Positions 45,083 through 53,100 of a stretch of 64,000 nucleotides of DNA are shown piece by piece. The notes below the pieces were generated by a model that did not search any database, was not told the DNA's origin, and was given only the letters and a program-made list of their open reading frames with translations. Origin of the DNA: Bacillus sp. ISL-41. GTDB taxonomy: Bacteria; Bacillota; Bacilli; Bacillales; Cytobacillaceae. Each line of letters starts with the position of its first letter. The first letter of the stretch is position 1. The position numbers were made by a program, and so were the translations under genes. Location of the stretch: positions 124,001 through 188,000 of the forward strand of contig NZ_JAGGQP010000016.1 in NCBI RefSeq assembly GCF_018613235.1, in the 5' to 3' direction.

Positions 45083-45634
45083 TTACTTTTCTAATGCCTC
45101 CTGCAATTGCAGATGCTGTACGGCATAAGCTGTTTTAGCATCGTAAATTTTCTGTTCTTTCACAAGCTGGATTGCCTCTTCAAGGGTAATTTCCAGCAAG
45201 TTGACAAACTCATCCTCGTCGGCTGCCGCTGGATTGGCTTTTTTAGCAAGCCCAGTTGCTTTATAGACATGGATAATCTCATCCGCGAACCCCGGGGACG
45301 TGTAGAAGGAGATCAGCCATTCCATATTGGCACACTCATAACCCGTCTCTTCTTCCAGCTCACGCGCAGCACACACTTCCGGCTTCTCACCTGCCTCAAG
45401 CTTTCCCGCAGGAATCTCAATGATCGTCCTCTCAAGCGCCTTTCTATATTGTTCCACCATGATAATTTTATTGTCAGCTGTGACAGGAATGACCGCGACA
45501 GCACCTGGATGCTTGACGATCTCCCTTTTTGATGTTTTTCCATTCGGCAATTCTACATCGTCTACCTGCAGGCTAATGACCTTTCCTGTAAAAATCTGCT
45601 CTGTCTTCAATGTTTTTTCTTCAAGAGATTTCAT
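45083..45634 (-). CDS. nudF: ADP-ribose pyrophosphatase NudF
   Basis: 183 residues. The Nudix box lies about residues 77-99 (AGKLEAGEKPEVCAARELEE then ETG). It hydrolyses ADP-ribose to AMP and ribose-5-phosphate, limiting toxic protein ADP-ribosylation. First gene of nudF-yqxK and divergent from mciZ across a 75-base gap, the same arrangement as B. subtilis. Confidence 0.93.
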   Translation of the reverse strand: MKSLEEKTLKTEQIFTGKVISLQVDDVELPNGKTSKREIVKHPGAVAVIPVTADNKIIMVEQYRKALERTIIEIPAGKLEAGEKPEVCAARELEEETGYECANMEWLISFYTSPGFADEIIHVYKATGLAKKANPAAADEDEFVNLLEITLEEAIQLVKEQKIYDAKTAYAVQHLQLQEALEK

Positions 45635-45671
45635 GCATGTCCACTCCTGTTCTAATCCGATATCAAATGCT

Positions 45672-45679
45672 CATACATT
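45672..45679 (+). promoter_or_regulatory. candidate SigE -10 element of mciZ
   Basis: CATACATT is a close match to the SigE -10 (CATACAAT) 31 bases before the mciZ ATG. The -35 is not clear. mciZ is a SigE gene in B. subtilis. Confidence 0.4.
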
Positions 45680-45709
45680 TTATCATACTTATCCGAAAGG
45701 AGTAGACGG

Positions 45710-45856
45710 ATGAAAATTTACGTCCATGGCCAGGGAATCACTCTAGCCGGTAAAGCATGGGAAATCAAACACACGTTAAAAGAGTATGGCAAAAAGCATG
45801 AACTTGTAAAAGATTGGGTTGAGACTGTCAACCAGCATGATCGCCGTCCAGAATAG
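45710..45856 (+). CDS. mciZ: FtsZ inhibitor MciZ
   Basis: 48 residues, MKIYVHGQGITLAGKAWEIK then HTLKEYGKKHELVKDWVETV and a polar tail. The GKAWEI...LKEYG...VKDW core is the same as in B. subtilis MciZ, a mother-cell peptide that caps FtsZ filaments and blocks division during sporulation. This copy is about eight residues longer, with an extra basic/acidic C-terminus. AAAGGAG lies 8 bases before the ATG. Position next to nudF agrees. Confidence 0.88.
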   Translation: MKIYVHGQGITLAGKAWEIKHTLKEYGKKHELVKDWVETVNQHDRRPE

Positions 45857-45886
45857 TTGATTGCACTCCTTTCCTTTCGTTAAAAT
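45857..45886 (+). promoter_or_regulatory. SigA promoter of yqkF
   Basis: TTGATT, 18 bases, TAAAAT, about 30 bases upstream of the yqkF ATG. Confidence 0.6.
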
Positions 45887-45916
45887 AAAACCAACATTGG
45901 ATCGGAGTGATTTCTT

Positions 45917-46828
45917 ATGAAGAGACGTAAACTGGGTACATCTAATTTGTTTGTCAGTGAAATCGGCCTTGGCTGTATGTCGCTTGGAACGGATTATTCG
46001 AAGGCACAGGCGGTGATTGACGCTGCCTTGGAAGAAGGGATCAACTATTTTGATACCGCTGACTTGTATGATTTCGGGGAGAATGAAAAGACTGTCGGGC
46101 AAGCCTTGAAGAAAGTCAGGGATCAGGTCATCATCTCTACGAAAGCCGGCAATCGTTGGACCGACGCGAAAGACAGCTGGACCTGGGATCCATCGAAGGC
46201 ATACATTAAAGAAGCCGTGAAGCAGAGTTTGAAAAGACTCAATACCGATTATATTGACCTTTATCAGCTGCACGGGGGGACAATCGAAGACAATATTGAC
46301 GAAACAATTGAGGCTTTTGAAGAATTGAAAGATGAAGGCTATATTAAGTATTACGGCATTTCGTCCATTAGGCCGAATGTCATTCGTGAATACGGTCAAA
46401 AATCAAACATCATCTCCGTCATGATGCAATACAGCATACTTGACCGCCGACCTGAAGAAGAAGCACTCCCGTTCCTTCATGATCACAACATCAGTGTGGT
46501 AACGAGAGGCACGGTCGCTAAAGGCATGCTGAGTGACAGAATGCTCGAGAAGGCAGCTTCCAAAGGGTATCTTGATTACAGCTATGAGGAATTGGAAGAA
46601 GTTCTTCCTTTATTGAAAGAGAAGCTCGCCTCATCCAGGTCCCTTGCCGAAGTCGCCATTCAGTATAATTTAGCCAACCCTGCAGTAGCTTCAGTTGTCG
46701 CTGGGGCAAGCACCCCGGAACAAATCAAGGAAAATGCCAGGGCTGCGAGTTCCGCTTCCCTGTCCGCTGAAGAAATCAAGTTGATTAAGTCCATTACGAA
46801 GGCAAATAAATACGACCAGCACAGATAA
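45917..46828 (+). CDS. yqkF: Aldo/keto reductase YqkF
   Basis: 303 residues, TIM-barrel aldo/keto reductase. Catalytic Asp-Tyr appear in YFDTADLYDFGENEKTVG, Lys in VIISTKAGNRW and His in DLYQLHGGTIEDN; the NADPH site includes AGASTPEQIKEN. It should reduce aldehydes or ketones with NADPH, the natural substrate being unknown. Monocistronic, with SigA promoter and terminator. Corresponds to B. subtilis yqkF next to nudF. Confidence 0.92.
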   Translation: MKRRKLGTSNLFVSEIGLGCMSLGTDYSKAQAVIDAALEEGINYFDTADLYDFGENEKTVGQALKKVRDQVIISTKAGNRWTDAKDSWTWDPSKAYIKEAVKQSLKRLNTDYIDLYQLHGGTIEDNIDETIEAFEELKDEGYIKYYGISSIRPNVIREYGQKSNIISVMMQYSILDRRPEEEALPFLHDHNISVVTRGTVAKGMLSDRMLEKAASKGYLDYSYEELEEVLPLLKEKLASSRSLAEVAIQYNLANPAVASVVAGASTPEQIKENARAASSASLSAEEIKLIKSITKANKYDQHR

Positions 46829-46842
46829 TAACTGGAAACCTA

Positions 46843-46888
46843 AAAAAGGAACACTTTGGCATTTCTCATGCGAAAGTGTTCCTTTTTT
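46843..46888 (+). terminator. yqkF terminator
   Basis: AAAAAAGGAACACTTTGGC pairs with GCGAAAGTGTTCCTTTTTT around a 9-base loop (one mismatch), with a T tail. It can also serve the convergent 46913-47647 gene. Confidence 0.9.
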
Positions 46889-46912
46889 GCAAGTCTATTC
46901 CACTTCAAAACC

Positions 46913-47647
46913 TTATGCCAGCATCAACAAGAGTGTATAGCCGGCCAATCCAGCGGCAAAGGCCCAGAAGTTGCTCTCCCTCTCCTCCGGGAGCTCTTCT
47001 TTCATTACATTTAAGATAACTCCACCTGCAAGAAGGGCAAAAAGCAAGGCTATAATGTTTTCATTCACCTGCCAGGTGATGCCGATTGCCCAGCCTGCCA
47101 AAATCGCGGCAGCAAGCAACCATCTCCCTACACGATCATACATTTCCTTATGCGCTTCCCTCAGTGCATGGTCGCTGGTGATGAAATGGACGGAAAGTGC
47201 AATAAAGTAAAAGACCAGTCCCGTTACCGTTTCCTGTTCTCCATGAAGCAATAAATAGCCTATCAAACTGTTATAAAGAAAAAACGAAACGATATGGATC
47301 CAAAATACACCTTTGGAAGCCCGGTCCATATTGTTTTCCCTTTGCTGTTTTTTCTTAGAGGTCTTTACCATCCGCTCCAATCCATAAAAAATGGCCAAAC
47401 CAATCATAGCAACAATATATGTATGATTTTCGAAGAACTTCAAGCCACCTGATTGAATACTCCTGTCAAGGACCTCGTTATGTTTATTCAACTCTGGGAG
47501 CAGGTGAATGAATACATAGGCTACAGAAATGCCTCCTGCAGCTGAAAGCAGTCTGCTTCGAGGGACGTTGTCGAGGAAAGGTAAAAATCTAGAAAACAAA
47601 TGGATGAACACGAATCCGGCTGCGAGTAAAAATGTTATAAGTAACAA
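46913..47647 (-). CDS. ZIP-like integral membrane protein
   Basis: 244 residues with about seven to eight membrane spans. IHLLPELNKH near residue 47 resembles the ZIP metal-transporter HLLPE motif, and HFITSDHALREAHKEMYD later carries clustered histidines. A zinc or other divalent-metal carrier role is possible, but the full ZIP metal site is not evident. TTG start after AAAGGAG. I know no characterised ortholog. Confidence 0.7.
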   Translation of the reverse strand: MLLITFLLAAGFVFIHLFSRFLPFLDNVPRSRLLSAAGGISVAYVFIHLLPELNKHNEVLDRSIQSGGLKFFENHTYIVAMIGLAIFYGLERMVKTSKKKQQRENNMDRASKGVFWIHIVSFFLYNSLIGYLLLHGEQETVTGLVFYFIALSVHFITSDHALREAHKEMYDRVGRWLLAAAILAGWAIGITWQVNENIIALLFALLAGGVILNVMKEELPEERESNFWAFAAGLAGYTLLLMLA

Positions 47648-47714
47648 CGCTTTGCTCCTTTGCTTTTTTTACCTTATTGCCCTTTCGCACAGGACGCAAA
47701 ACGTTTGTTATTTA

Positions 47715-47798
47715 GGCTCTTTTCGAAAACTTGTTATTTTCTCAACGAAAGGTATTACGAGTATGCACGCTATGTTAAGAAGTTCCTCGAAAAGAGCC
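47715..47798. repeat. 84-bp element with 12-bp inverted ends
   Basis: GGCTCTTTTCGA (47715-47726) and TCGAAAAGAGCC (47787-47798) are perfect inverted repeats around an AT-rich centre with a second inverted pair. It lies in the 213-base gap between the ZIP-like and GrpB genes. No ORF inside. Probably a miniature element or a processing structure. Confidence 0.7.
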
Positions 47799-47860
47799 CC
47801 GATACTTTTTTTAGAGAATTATAAGTGCATGTAGGCTCAGCAACAATCATTCGGAAACCT

Positions 47861-48388
47861 TTATCTTGCTGGCCTCCATTGCATTGCTTTTTGCTCAAGC
47901 TCCTTCACCGTCGGAGACTTTTCCGCTATATAAGACTCGATGTCATATTCATATTTTTGGGCAGCTGTTTCTTTTACAGCAGCGTACTTGCTGGCTTCAC
48001 TTAGGTGGGCTCTTAAATAATCACGGAACACAAGATGCCTGTATAATTGATGGCTGCCTTTTTCAAACGAATGCAAATGAACTTTTCGAATGCCACTTTC
48101 ATCATGTTTTTGAAAATAGCGCCTCCCAGGGATGCCATTTTCCCCCTTCGCCTCGTAGCCGGCTGCCTCTATGGCAGGTGTTGCTTTTTCAACTTGTTCA
48201 AGGCTATCAGCTGCTAACATAATGTCTATGATCGGCTTGGCGCTAAGTCCGGGGACAGATGTACTGCCGATATGGTGTATTTCAATGTTTGCCGGTTCAA
48301 AGATGGATTCAAGAACCTGCTTCTCTTTTTCAAAAAGAGTTTTCCACTCAGGATTGTATGGAACTACTTCCACTCTTCTTCGGGTCAT
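47861..48388 (-). CDS. GrpB-family (UPF0157) nucleotidyltransferase-like protein
   Basis: 175 residues. The GrpB pattern is clear: VEVVPYNPEWKTLFEKEK, HIGSTSVPGLSAKPIIDIM and HLHSFEKGSHQLYRHLVFRD. This family has a nucleotidyltransferase-like fold (GS then D-x-D) but no proven substrate. The ATG overlaps the yqkC stop codon (ATGA), so the genes are coupled. In B. subtilis YqkA near yqkC contains a domain of the same family. Confidence 0.88.
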   Translation of the reverse strand: MTRRRVEVVPYNPEWKTLFEKEKQVLESIFEPANIEIHHIGSTSVPGLSAKPIIDIMLAADSLEQVEKATPAIEAAGYEAKGENGIPGRRYFQKHDESGIRKVHLHSFEKGSHQLYRHLVFRDYLRAHLSEASKYAAVKETAAQKYEYDIESYIAEKSPTVKELEQKAMQWRPAR

Positions 48389-48633
48389 TTGAATTTCTTC
48401 CAATCCATGTCGCTTTCGGAAAGCAATTCTTCGAAAGATTTGTTCTTTTCCCTTAAACGCTTCTCTTCTTTTTTGCGCTTCAGTTCAGCCTGTTTTTTCT
48501 GTTCTTCCTCATCCTTTAATTGCTGTTGTTGGGCTTTTAGCTTTTGCATGATATCTTGATTGAGAAGATCGCCGAGTGTTGCAGGCTTTTCCTCTTTTTT
48601 AACGGGTTGCTGGCGTTTTTGTTTCTTTTTCAT
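48385..48633 (-). CDS. yqkC: YqkC-like charged small protein (DUF3886)
   Basis: 82 residues, extremely rich in Lys, Glu and Gln (KAQQQQLKDEEEQKKQAELK), probably one long coiled coil between residues 28 and 62. Ends SESDMDWKKFK. Matches B. subtilis YqkC in character and place. Upstream of the GrpB gene with a 4-base overlap. Function unknown. Confidence 0.85.
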   Translation of the reverse strand: MKKKQKRQQPVKKEEKPATLGDLLNQDIMQKLKAQQQQLKDEEEQKKQAELKRKKEEKRLREKNKSFEELLSESDMDWKKFK

Positions 48634-48686
48634 GTTTGATCCCTCTTTTTTACTCAGCTGAAGCAGAGTTGCTTAGCCTATTTTTT

Positions 48687-48987
48687 GCTTTGTTAAACCA
48701 GGCAGTTGATTTTCGTTCCAGGCGCTTCGCTTTTCCGCGGGGAAGAATTATGAAAAAGCCCTACTGCCGGCTTTTTCAAAGATCAAATTCTTCCTTGAAG
48801 TCCGGGAGCCTCCTCGGAGCTTTAGCGCCTGCGGGGTCTCACGTGACTTTCTCATCCCGCAGGACATTGAATTAGCTTCCCAGAAACTGCCCACGCATGA
48901 TGAAAATGCGTCAGCATTTTCGGAGGAGTCTGCGCGCCTTCCACTACAATCAACAGGAGTAAAAACATCATTGAACTTTAACAAAGC
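48687..48987. mobile_element. MITE-like element containing palindromic repeat copy 3
   Basis: GCTTTGTTAAA (48687-48697) and TTTAACAAAGC (48977-48987) are perfect 11-base inverted ends. Between them lies copy 3 of the GTTGATT...AATCAAC repeat (48705-48954), enlarged by two extra hairpin-forming inserts (around GAAGAATT...AATTCTTC and GAAAATGC-GTCA-GCATTTTC). No transposase. It explains the 448-base gap between yqkC and scoB. Confidence 0.7.
48705..48954 (+). repeat. GC-rich palindromic interspersed repeat, copy 3
   Basis: Shares the end and internal blocks (CGTTCCAGGCGCTTCGCTTT, TAGCGCCTGCGGGGTCTCAC, CATCCCGCAGGA, GAGTCTGCGCGCCTTCCACT) with copies 1 and 2 but is about 118 bases longer because of two inserted hairpins. 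Confidence 0.85.
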
Positions 48988-49044
48988 CATTTTTTAAAAG
49001 ATTATATCACGAAATCTCTCAAGTTAAACAAGTTGAGATTTGAT

Positions 49045-49074
49045 GAAAAAGGAACGCCTTTTTAAGGACGTTCC
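49045..49074 (-). terminator. scoB terminator
   Basis: GGGAACGTCCTT pairs with AAGGCGTTCC (one bulge), followed by TTTTTC on the minus strand. Confidence 0.75.
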
Positions 49075-49081
49075 CGGTTTA

Positions 49082-49750
49082 TCAATATGCGTCTAACACA
49101 ACAGATTCGTCTACCTGTAATTCAGGTTCTGTTGATTTGATGACATCGTCGACTGTGTAGCCGGATGCTACTTCAACAAGCTTCAGCCCGAAAGGCGTTA
49201 CGTCAATGACCGCCATATCGGTGATGATCCGATTGACGACACCTTTTCCTGTCAATGGCAGGCTGCACTCCTTAAGGATTTTCGCTTCACCGCTCTTGTT
49301 CACATGCTCCATGATGACAATGATTTTCTGGGCACCGTGGACAAGGTCCATCGCTCCGCCCATGCCTTTAATCATCTTGCCTGGAATCATCCAGTTCGCC
49401 AGATCACCAGATTCTGCGACCTCCATGCCGCCCAGGATCGCTATATTAATATGACCGCCGCGGATCATGGCAAAGGACTCTGCAGAATCGAAATAAGCTG
49501 CTCCAGGAATGGCCGTGACGGTTTCCTTTCCTGCATTGATCAAGTCGGGATCGACACTTTCTTCCGTTGGGTACGGACCGATACCGAGCAGGCCGTTTTC
49601 TGATTGGAGGACGACCTGCTTGTCATCAGAAATGAAGTTTGCCACGAGTGTCGGCATGCCGATTCCAAGGTTTACGTAAAAACCATTTTCAATTTCTTTT
49701 TCAGCCCGGCGCGCGATTTTCTCCCGGACATTCCCTTTGTTTTTAATCAT
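49082..49750 (-). CDS. scoB: 3-oxoacid CoA-transferase subunit B
   Basis: 222 residues. The catalytic Glu lies in [16 protein letters not shown]; the start [19 protein letters not shown] and [18 protein letters not shown] are typical of SCOT beta subunits. With ScoA it moves CoA from succinyl-CoA to acetoacetate, giving acetoacetyl-CoA for thiolase. Last gene of the thiolase-scoA-scoB operon. Confidence 0.93.
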   Translation of the reverse strand: MIKNKGNVREKIARRAEKEIENGFYVNLGIGMPTLVANFISDDKQVVLQSENGLLGIGPYPTEESVDPDLINAGKETVTAIPGAAYFDSAESFAMIRGGHINIAILGGMEVAESGDLANWMIPGKMIKGMGGAMDLVHGAQKIIVIMEHVNKSGEAKILKECSLPLTGKGVVNRIITDMAVIDVTPFGLKLVEVASGYTVDDVIKSTEPELQVDESVVLDAY

Positions 49751-49779
49751 ATGCCTTCTCCTTTCATGTTCAGCCAGAG

Positions 49780-50469
49780 TTAACTTCTCACCGTCAGCCT
49801 TTCAATCCGCTTCTCCTGATTTCCCTCAATCAGTGTCTGGACATAGATGCTTGGAGTATGGATACTGTTCGGGTCTAATTCTCCCACTTCATATAGATTT
49901 TCAACTTCGGCAATCGTGACCCTGCCAGCTGCTGCAATCATCGGATTGAAGTTCCTTGCCGTTTTATGATAGACGAGATTGCCCATCTTATCGCCCTTCC
50001 ACGCCCTGACAATGCTGAAATCCGCTGTCAGCGACTCTTCAAGGAGATACTCTTTGCCATTGAACATGCGTGTTTCTTTGCCCTCTGCAATCGGCGTACC
50101 TACTCCTGCTGGTGTATAGAAAGCCGGAATGCCAGCACCGCCGGCCCTGATTTTTTCCGCCAGCGTTCCTTGAGGAATCAATTCGACTTCGACCTCACCG
50201 GATAATACCTGTCTTTCGAACTCCTTGTTTTCCCCAACATAGGAACCTACCATTTTCTTGATCTGCTTATTTTTCAGCAGCAGGCCAAGTCCCCAATCGT
50301 CAACACCGCAGTTATTTGAAATGACGGTCAGGTCTTTTACTCCTTTTTCGACAAGTGCGAGGATTACATTTTCAGGAATCCCGCAGAGGCCAAAGCCGCC
50401 AACCATCAGGGTTGCGCCATCATGGATTTCCGCTACGGCATCTTGGAAGGATGTGCAAATTGTTTTCAT
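49780..50469 (-). CDS. scoA: 3-oxoacid CoA-transferase subunit A
   Basis: 229 residues. [20 protein letters not shown] (phosphate-loop region), [16 protein letters not shown] and [20 protein letters not shown] are typical of the alpha subunit. The ATG at 50469 follows AAAGGGGG; an upstream frame lacks family similarity. It lies 29 bases upstream of scoB and 91 downstream of the thiolase. Confidence 0.93.
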   Translation of the reverse strand: MKTICTSFQDAVAEIHDGATLMVGGFGLCGIPENVILALVEKGVKDLTVISNNCGVDDWGLGLLLKNKQIKKMVGSYVGENKEFERQVLSGEVEVELIPQGTLAEKIRAGGAGIPAFYTPAGVGTPIAEGKETRMFNGKEYLLEESLTADFSIVRAWKGDKMGNLVYHKTARNFNPMIAAAGRVTIAEVENLYEVGELDPNSIHTPSIYVQTLIEGNQEKRIERLTVRS

Positions 50470-50560
50470 CGTTATTCCCCCTTTGACTATGGATAGCACA
50501 GGCGCAGCCGCCTAAATGACAGCCTGCCAGAGTTGCTAGAAGTTTTTCAGATTAATAGCT

Positions 50561-51748
50561 TTATGCAAGTTCCACAACAGTGGCGACACCCTGTCCGCCC
50601 CCGATACAAAGTGTGGCAAGGCCTTTCTTCGCTTGTCTCCGCTTCATTTCATGAATCAGCGTAACAAGGATCCTCGCTCCGCTGGCTCCAATCGGATGGC
50701 CAAGCGCTATTGCCCCGCCATTAACATTCAGGATTTCCTTGTTGAATTTCAGTTCGCGGTCGACAGCCAGTGACTGTGCGGCAAAAGCTTCATTCGCCTC
50801 GATCAGTTCCATCTCATCCATCGTCATGCCCGCTTTATTCAAAGCTTTCTTAACTGCGTCAACCGGTCCGATGCCCATGATGCTCGGGTCAACACCAGCA
50901 CTGGCATTTGCTTTGATGACGACAAGCGGTTTCAGGCCAAGTTCTTCAGCCTTTGCCCGGCTCATGACAACGAGTGCAGCTGCTCCGTCATTGATTCCTG
51001 AGGCGTTGCCTGCTGTTACGCTACCATCCTTTTTGAATGCAGGACGCAGTCCGCCAAGCTTTTCTGCTGTTGTGCCTTTTTTCGGATATTCATCAGTATC
51101 GAAAACGACTGGTTCACCTTTTCGCTGCGGGATTTCAATCGGCACGATTTCATCCTTGAACTTGCCTTCTTCAATTGCTTTTACAGCCTTTTCCTGGCTG
51201 GATGCTGCAAATTCGTCTTGTTCTCCGCGGCCGATGTCATATTTCGAACAAAGGTTTTCTGCCGTCACACCCATATGATAGTCATTGAACGCACACCACA
51301 GACCGTCTGAAATCATGCTGTCCACGAGCTTCTGGTCACCCATCTTGAAGCCATCACGCGCATTTTTTAATAAATATGGAGCCTGGCTCATATTCTCCAT
51401 TCCGCCGGCCACAACAACCTCGGCATCTCCGGCAATAATCGCCTGTGCTGCCAGATGGACAGCCTTCAGGCCTGATCCACATACTTTATTGATGGTCATA
51501 GAGGAAGCGCTTTCAGGAATACCCGCCTTAATCGCTGCCTGTCTTGCAGGGTTTTGCCCAACACCTGCCTGGAGGACGTTCCCCATGATAATTTCATCCA
51601 CTTGATCAGGCTGGACACCTGCCTGCTTCAAGGCATCTTTAATTACTGCGGCACCTAAATCTGGTGCGGAAATATTTTTCAAGCTTCCATTAAAGCTGCC
51701 AATAGCCGTTCTTACTGCAGCTACGATTACTGCTTCAGTCTTGCTCAA
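50561..51748 (-). CDS. Acetyl-CoA C-acetyltransferase (thiolase)
   Basis: 395 residues. Catalytic Cys in [17 protein letters not shown], the [11 protein letters not shown] His/Glu region, [20 protein letters not shown] and final CIGGGQG Cys site. It cleaves acetoacetyl-CoA to two acetyl-CoA or condenses them. TTG at 51748 is taken as start before [13 protein letters not shown]; a GTG upstream is less likely. First gene of the operon with scoAB; resembles MmgA and AtoB-type enzymes. Confidence 0.93.
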   Translation of the reverse strand: MSKTEAVIVAAVRTAIGSFNGSLKNISAPDLGAAVIKDALKQAGVQPDQVDEIIMGNVLQAGVGQNPARQAAIKAGIPESASSMTINKVCGSGLKAVHLAAQAIIAGDAEVVVAGGMENMSQAPYLLKNARDGFKMGDQKLVDSMISDGLWCAFNDYHMGVTAENLCSKYDIGRGEQDEFAASSQEKAVKAIEEGKFKDEIVPIEIPQRKGEPVVFDTDEYPKKGTTAEKLGGLRPAFKKDGSVTAGNASGINDGAAALVVMSRAKAEELGLKPLVVIKANASAGVDPSIMGIGPVDAVKKALNKAGMTMDEMELIEANEAFAAQSLAVDRELKFNKEILNVNGGAIALGHPIGASGARILVTLIHEMKRRQAKKGLATLCIGGGQGVATVVELA

Positions 51749-51795
51749 ACCTCTCACCCTTTCTCTAGTTCTCACCTTTTTATTACTTCTATTGC

Positions 51796-51826
51796 TTTTG
51801 ATAAAATCCCTTTTATTTTATCAAAA
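51796..51826. promoter_or_regulatory. 12-bp inverted repeat between thiolase and HMG-CoA lyase genes
   Basis: TTTTGATAAAAT, 7 bases, ATTTTATCAAAA, a perfect dyad in the divergent promoter region; it contains a TAAAAT that could be the -10 of the thiolase operon. A likely operator for a regulator of this catabolic cluster; the protein is not in the window. Confidence 0.5.
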
Positions 51827-51838
51827 TTTTATTTATTC

Positions 51839-51868
51839 TTGCATTTTTAAAAATATTCTATTTACAAT
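51839..51868 (+). promoter_or_regulatory. candidate SigA promoter of the HMG-CoA lyase gene
   Basis: TTGCAT, 18 bases, TACAAT, about 30 bases before the ATG at 51899. Confidence 0.55.
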
Positions 51869-51898
51869 TAAGATAACTTAAGAGGAGGGGTATATCAA

Positions 51899-52801
51899 AT
51901 GCTGCAGCTTCCCGAGAAGGTTGAAATAATTGAAGTTGGCCCGAGAGACGGGCTTCAAAATGAAAAAAGTTTTGTCCCTACAGAAGTAAAAAAAGAGTTT
52001 ATCCGTTCATTGAAGGACGCTGGCATCAAAGAGATGGAGCTTACTTCCTTCGTCTCTCCAAAATGGGTTCCGCAGATGGGAGATGCCGCAGAAATTGTAG
52101 CTGACTGCCTTGACAGCGACACGAGGAATATCGTCCTCGCTCCTAATAAAAAGGGAATTGAACGCGTCTATATGACAGATTGCAAAGCGGTCGCTGTCTT
52201 CGTTGGTGTCAGCAATACTTTCAACCAGAAAAATATTAATAAAACGACTGCCGAAAGCCTTGCCGAGGTTCTGCCCTTGATTGCGGAGCTTAAGTCGAAG
52301 GAGTACTTTGTCCGTGCGTGCATCTCAACTTCTTTTTATTGCCCATATGAAGGCAAGGTTGACGAGGATGAAGTCCTTGCGCTATGCGGTGAATTTGTTG
52401 ATGCCGGGGTCGATGAACTGAGTGTCGCCGATACAATTGGCATGGCTGCACCTCATGAGTCCTATTCCTTATTTTCGAAATTGAAGGATGCTTACCCGGA
52501 TGTGCTGCTGACTGCGCATTTCCATGATACAAGAAAGCTGGCTCTTTCGAATATTTTGGCTTCACTTCAGGCTGGTGTCACCCGCTTTGATACGTCAGCC
52601 GGCGGTCTTGGCGGCTGTCCATTCGCCCCAGGTGCTGCAGGCAACGCCGCTACCGAGGATGTCGTCTATATGCTTCACAGGATGGGAATCGACACCGGTG
52701 TCGACCTTGACAAGATGCTCAAGGCCATTGAAGTGATCCAGCCTCATATCTCAAGGCAAATTGAAAGCACTTATTTCAAGCTAAATTCTGTTACCGTTTA
52801 A
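51899..52801 (+). CDS. Hydroxymethylglutaryl-CoA lyase
   Basis: 300 residues, DRE-TIM metallolyase. EVGPRDGLQNEK (metal and catalytic Arg/Asp), HFHDTRKLALSN (metal His) and GGLGGCPFAPGAAGN (catalytic Cys loop). It splits HMG-CoA into acetoacetate and acetyl-CoA in leucine catabolism. Acetoacetate can then pass to ScoAB and the thiolase, encoded divergently next door, which explains the cluster. Related to B. subtilis YngG. The ATG follows AGGAGGGG. Confidence 0.93.
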   Translation: MLQLPEKVEIIEVGPRDGLQNEKSFVPTEVKKEFIRSLKDAGIKEMELTSFVSPKWVPQMGDAAEIVADCLDSDTRNIVLAPNKKGIERVYMTDCKAVAVFVGVSNTFNQKNINKTTAESLAEVLPLIAELKSKEYFVRACISTSFYCPYEGKVDEDEVLALCGEFVDAGVDELSVADTIGMAAPHESYSLFSKLKDAYPDVLLTAHFHDTRKLALSNILASLQAGVTRFDTSAGGLGGCPFAPGAAGNAATEDVVYMLHRMGIDTGVDLDKMLKAIEVIQPHISRQIESTYFKLNSVTV

Positions 52802-52873
52802 CTTTTTGCATAAGCTCCTGAGTATAAATCCATCTTATTAAATGAGGTAATTTTGAAGAAGGGAGCATGTTGC

Positions 52874-53005
52874 ATGAGCCAAAAACGTGACAAAGGCTAC
52901 AGCCAGCAAGGCAAGCCAAACGCAGATACAGTAAAACAGCAAATTGCCGCCGAGGATCTTGAAAAAGCGCTTCACCCGACAAAGCGCCAAAACTCAGAGC
53001 AATAA
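52874..53005 (+). CDS. Small hydrophilic protein of unknown function
   Basis: 43 residues, MSQKRDKGYSQQGKPNADTV followed by KQQIAAEDLEKALHPTKRQN and SEQ. Strongly polar with no hydrophobic span. A GAAGGGAG site precedes the ATG by about 10 bases and a clear terminator follows the stop, so it is probably real. It might be a spore or stress peptide, but I do not recognise the family. Confidence 0.6.
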   Translation: MSQKRDKGYSQQGKPNADTVKQQIAAEDLEKALHPTKRQNSEQ

Positions 53006-53013
53006 TTTATGGT

Positions 53014-53039
53014 GGACCGCCTGATTCGGCGGTCCTTTT
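53014..53039 (+). terminator. terminator after the small hydrophilic gene
   Basis: GGACCGCC pairs with GGCGGTCC around a 6-base loop, followed by TTTTC. Confidence 0.85.
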
Positions 53040-53100
53040 CATGTTTGTATTACCCAGACTAATGGTAAAATAAAGAAAACAGATTATCGGAGGGTTGAGC

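Noticed and set aside
45776-46399. 207-residue minus-strand ORF opposite yqkF
   Set aside because: Shadow of the yqkF and mciZ coding strand; no ribosome site.
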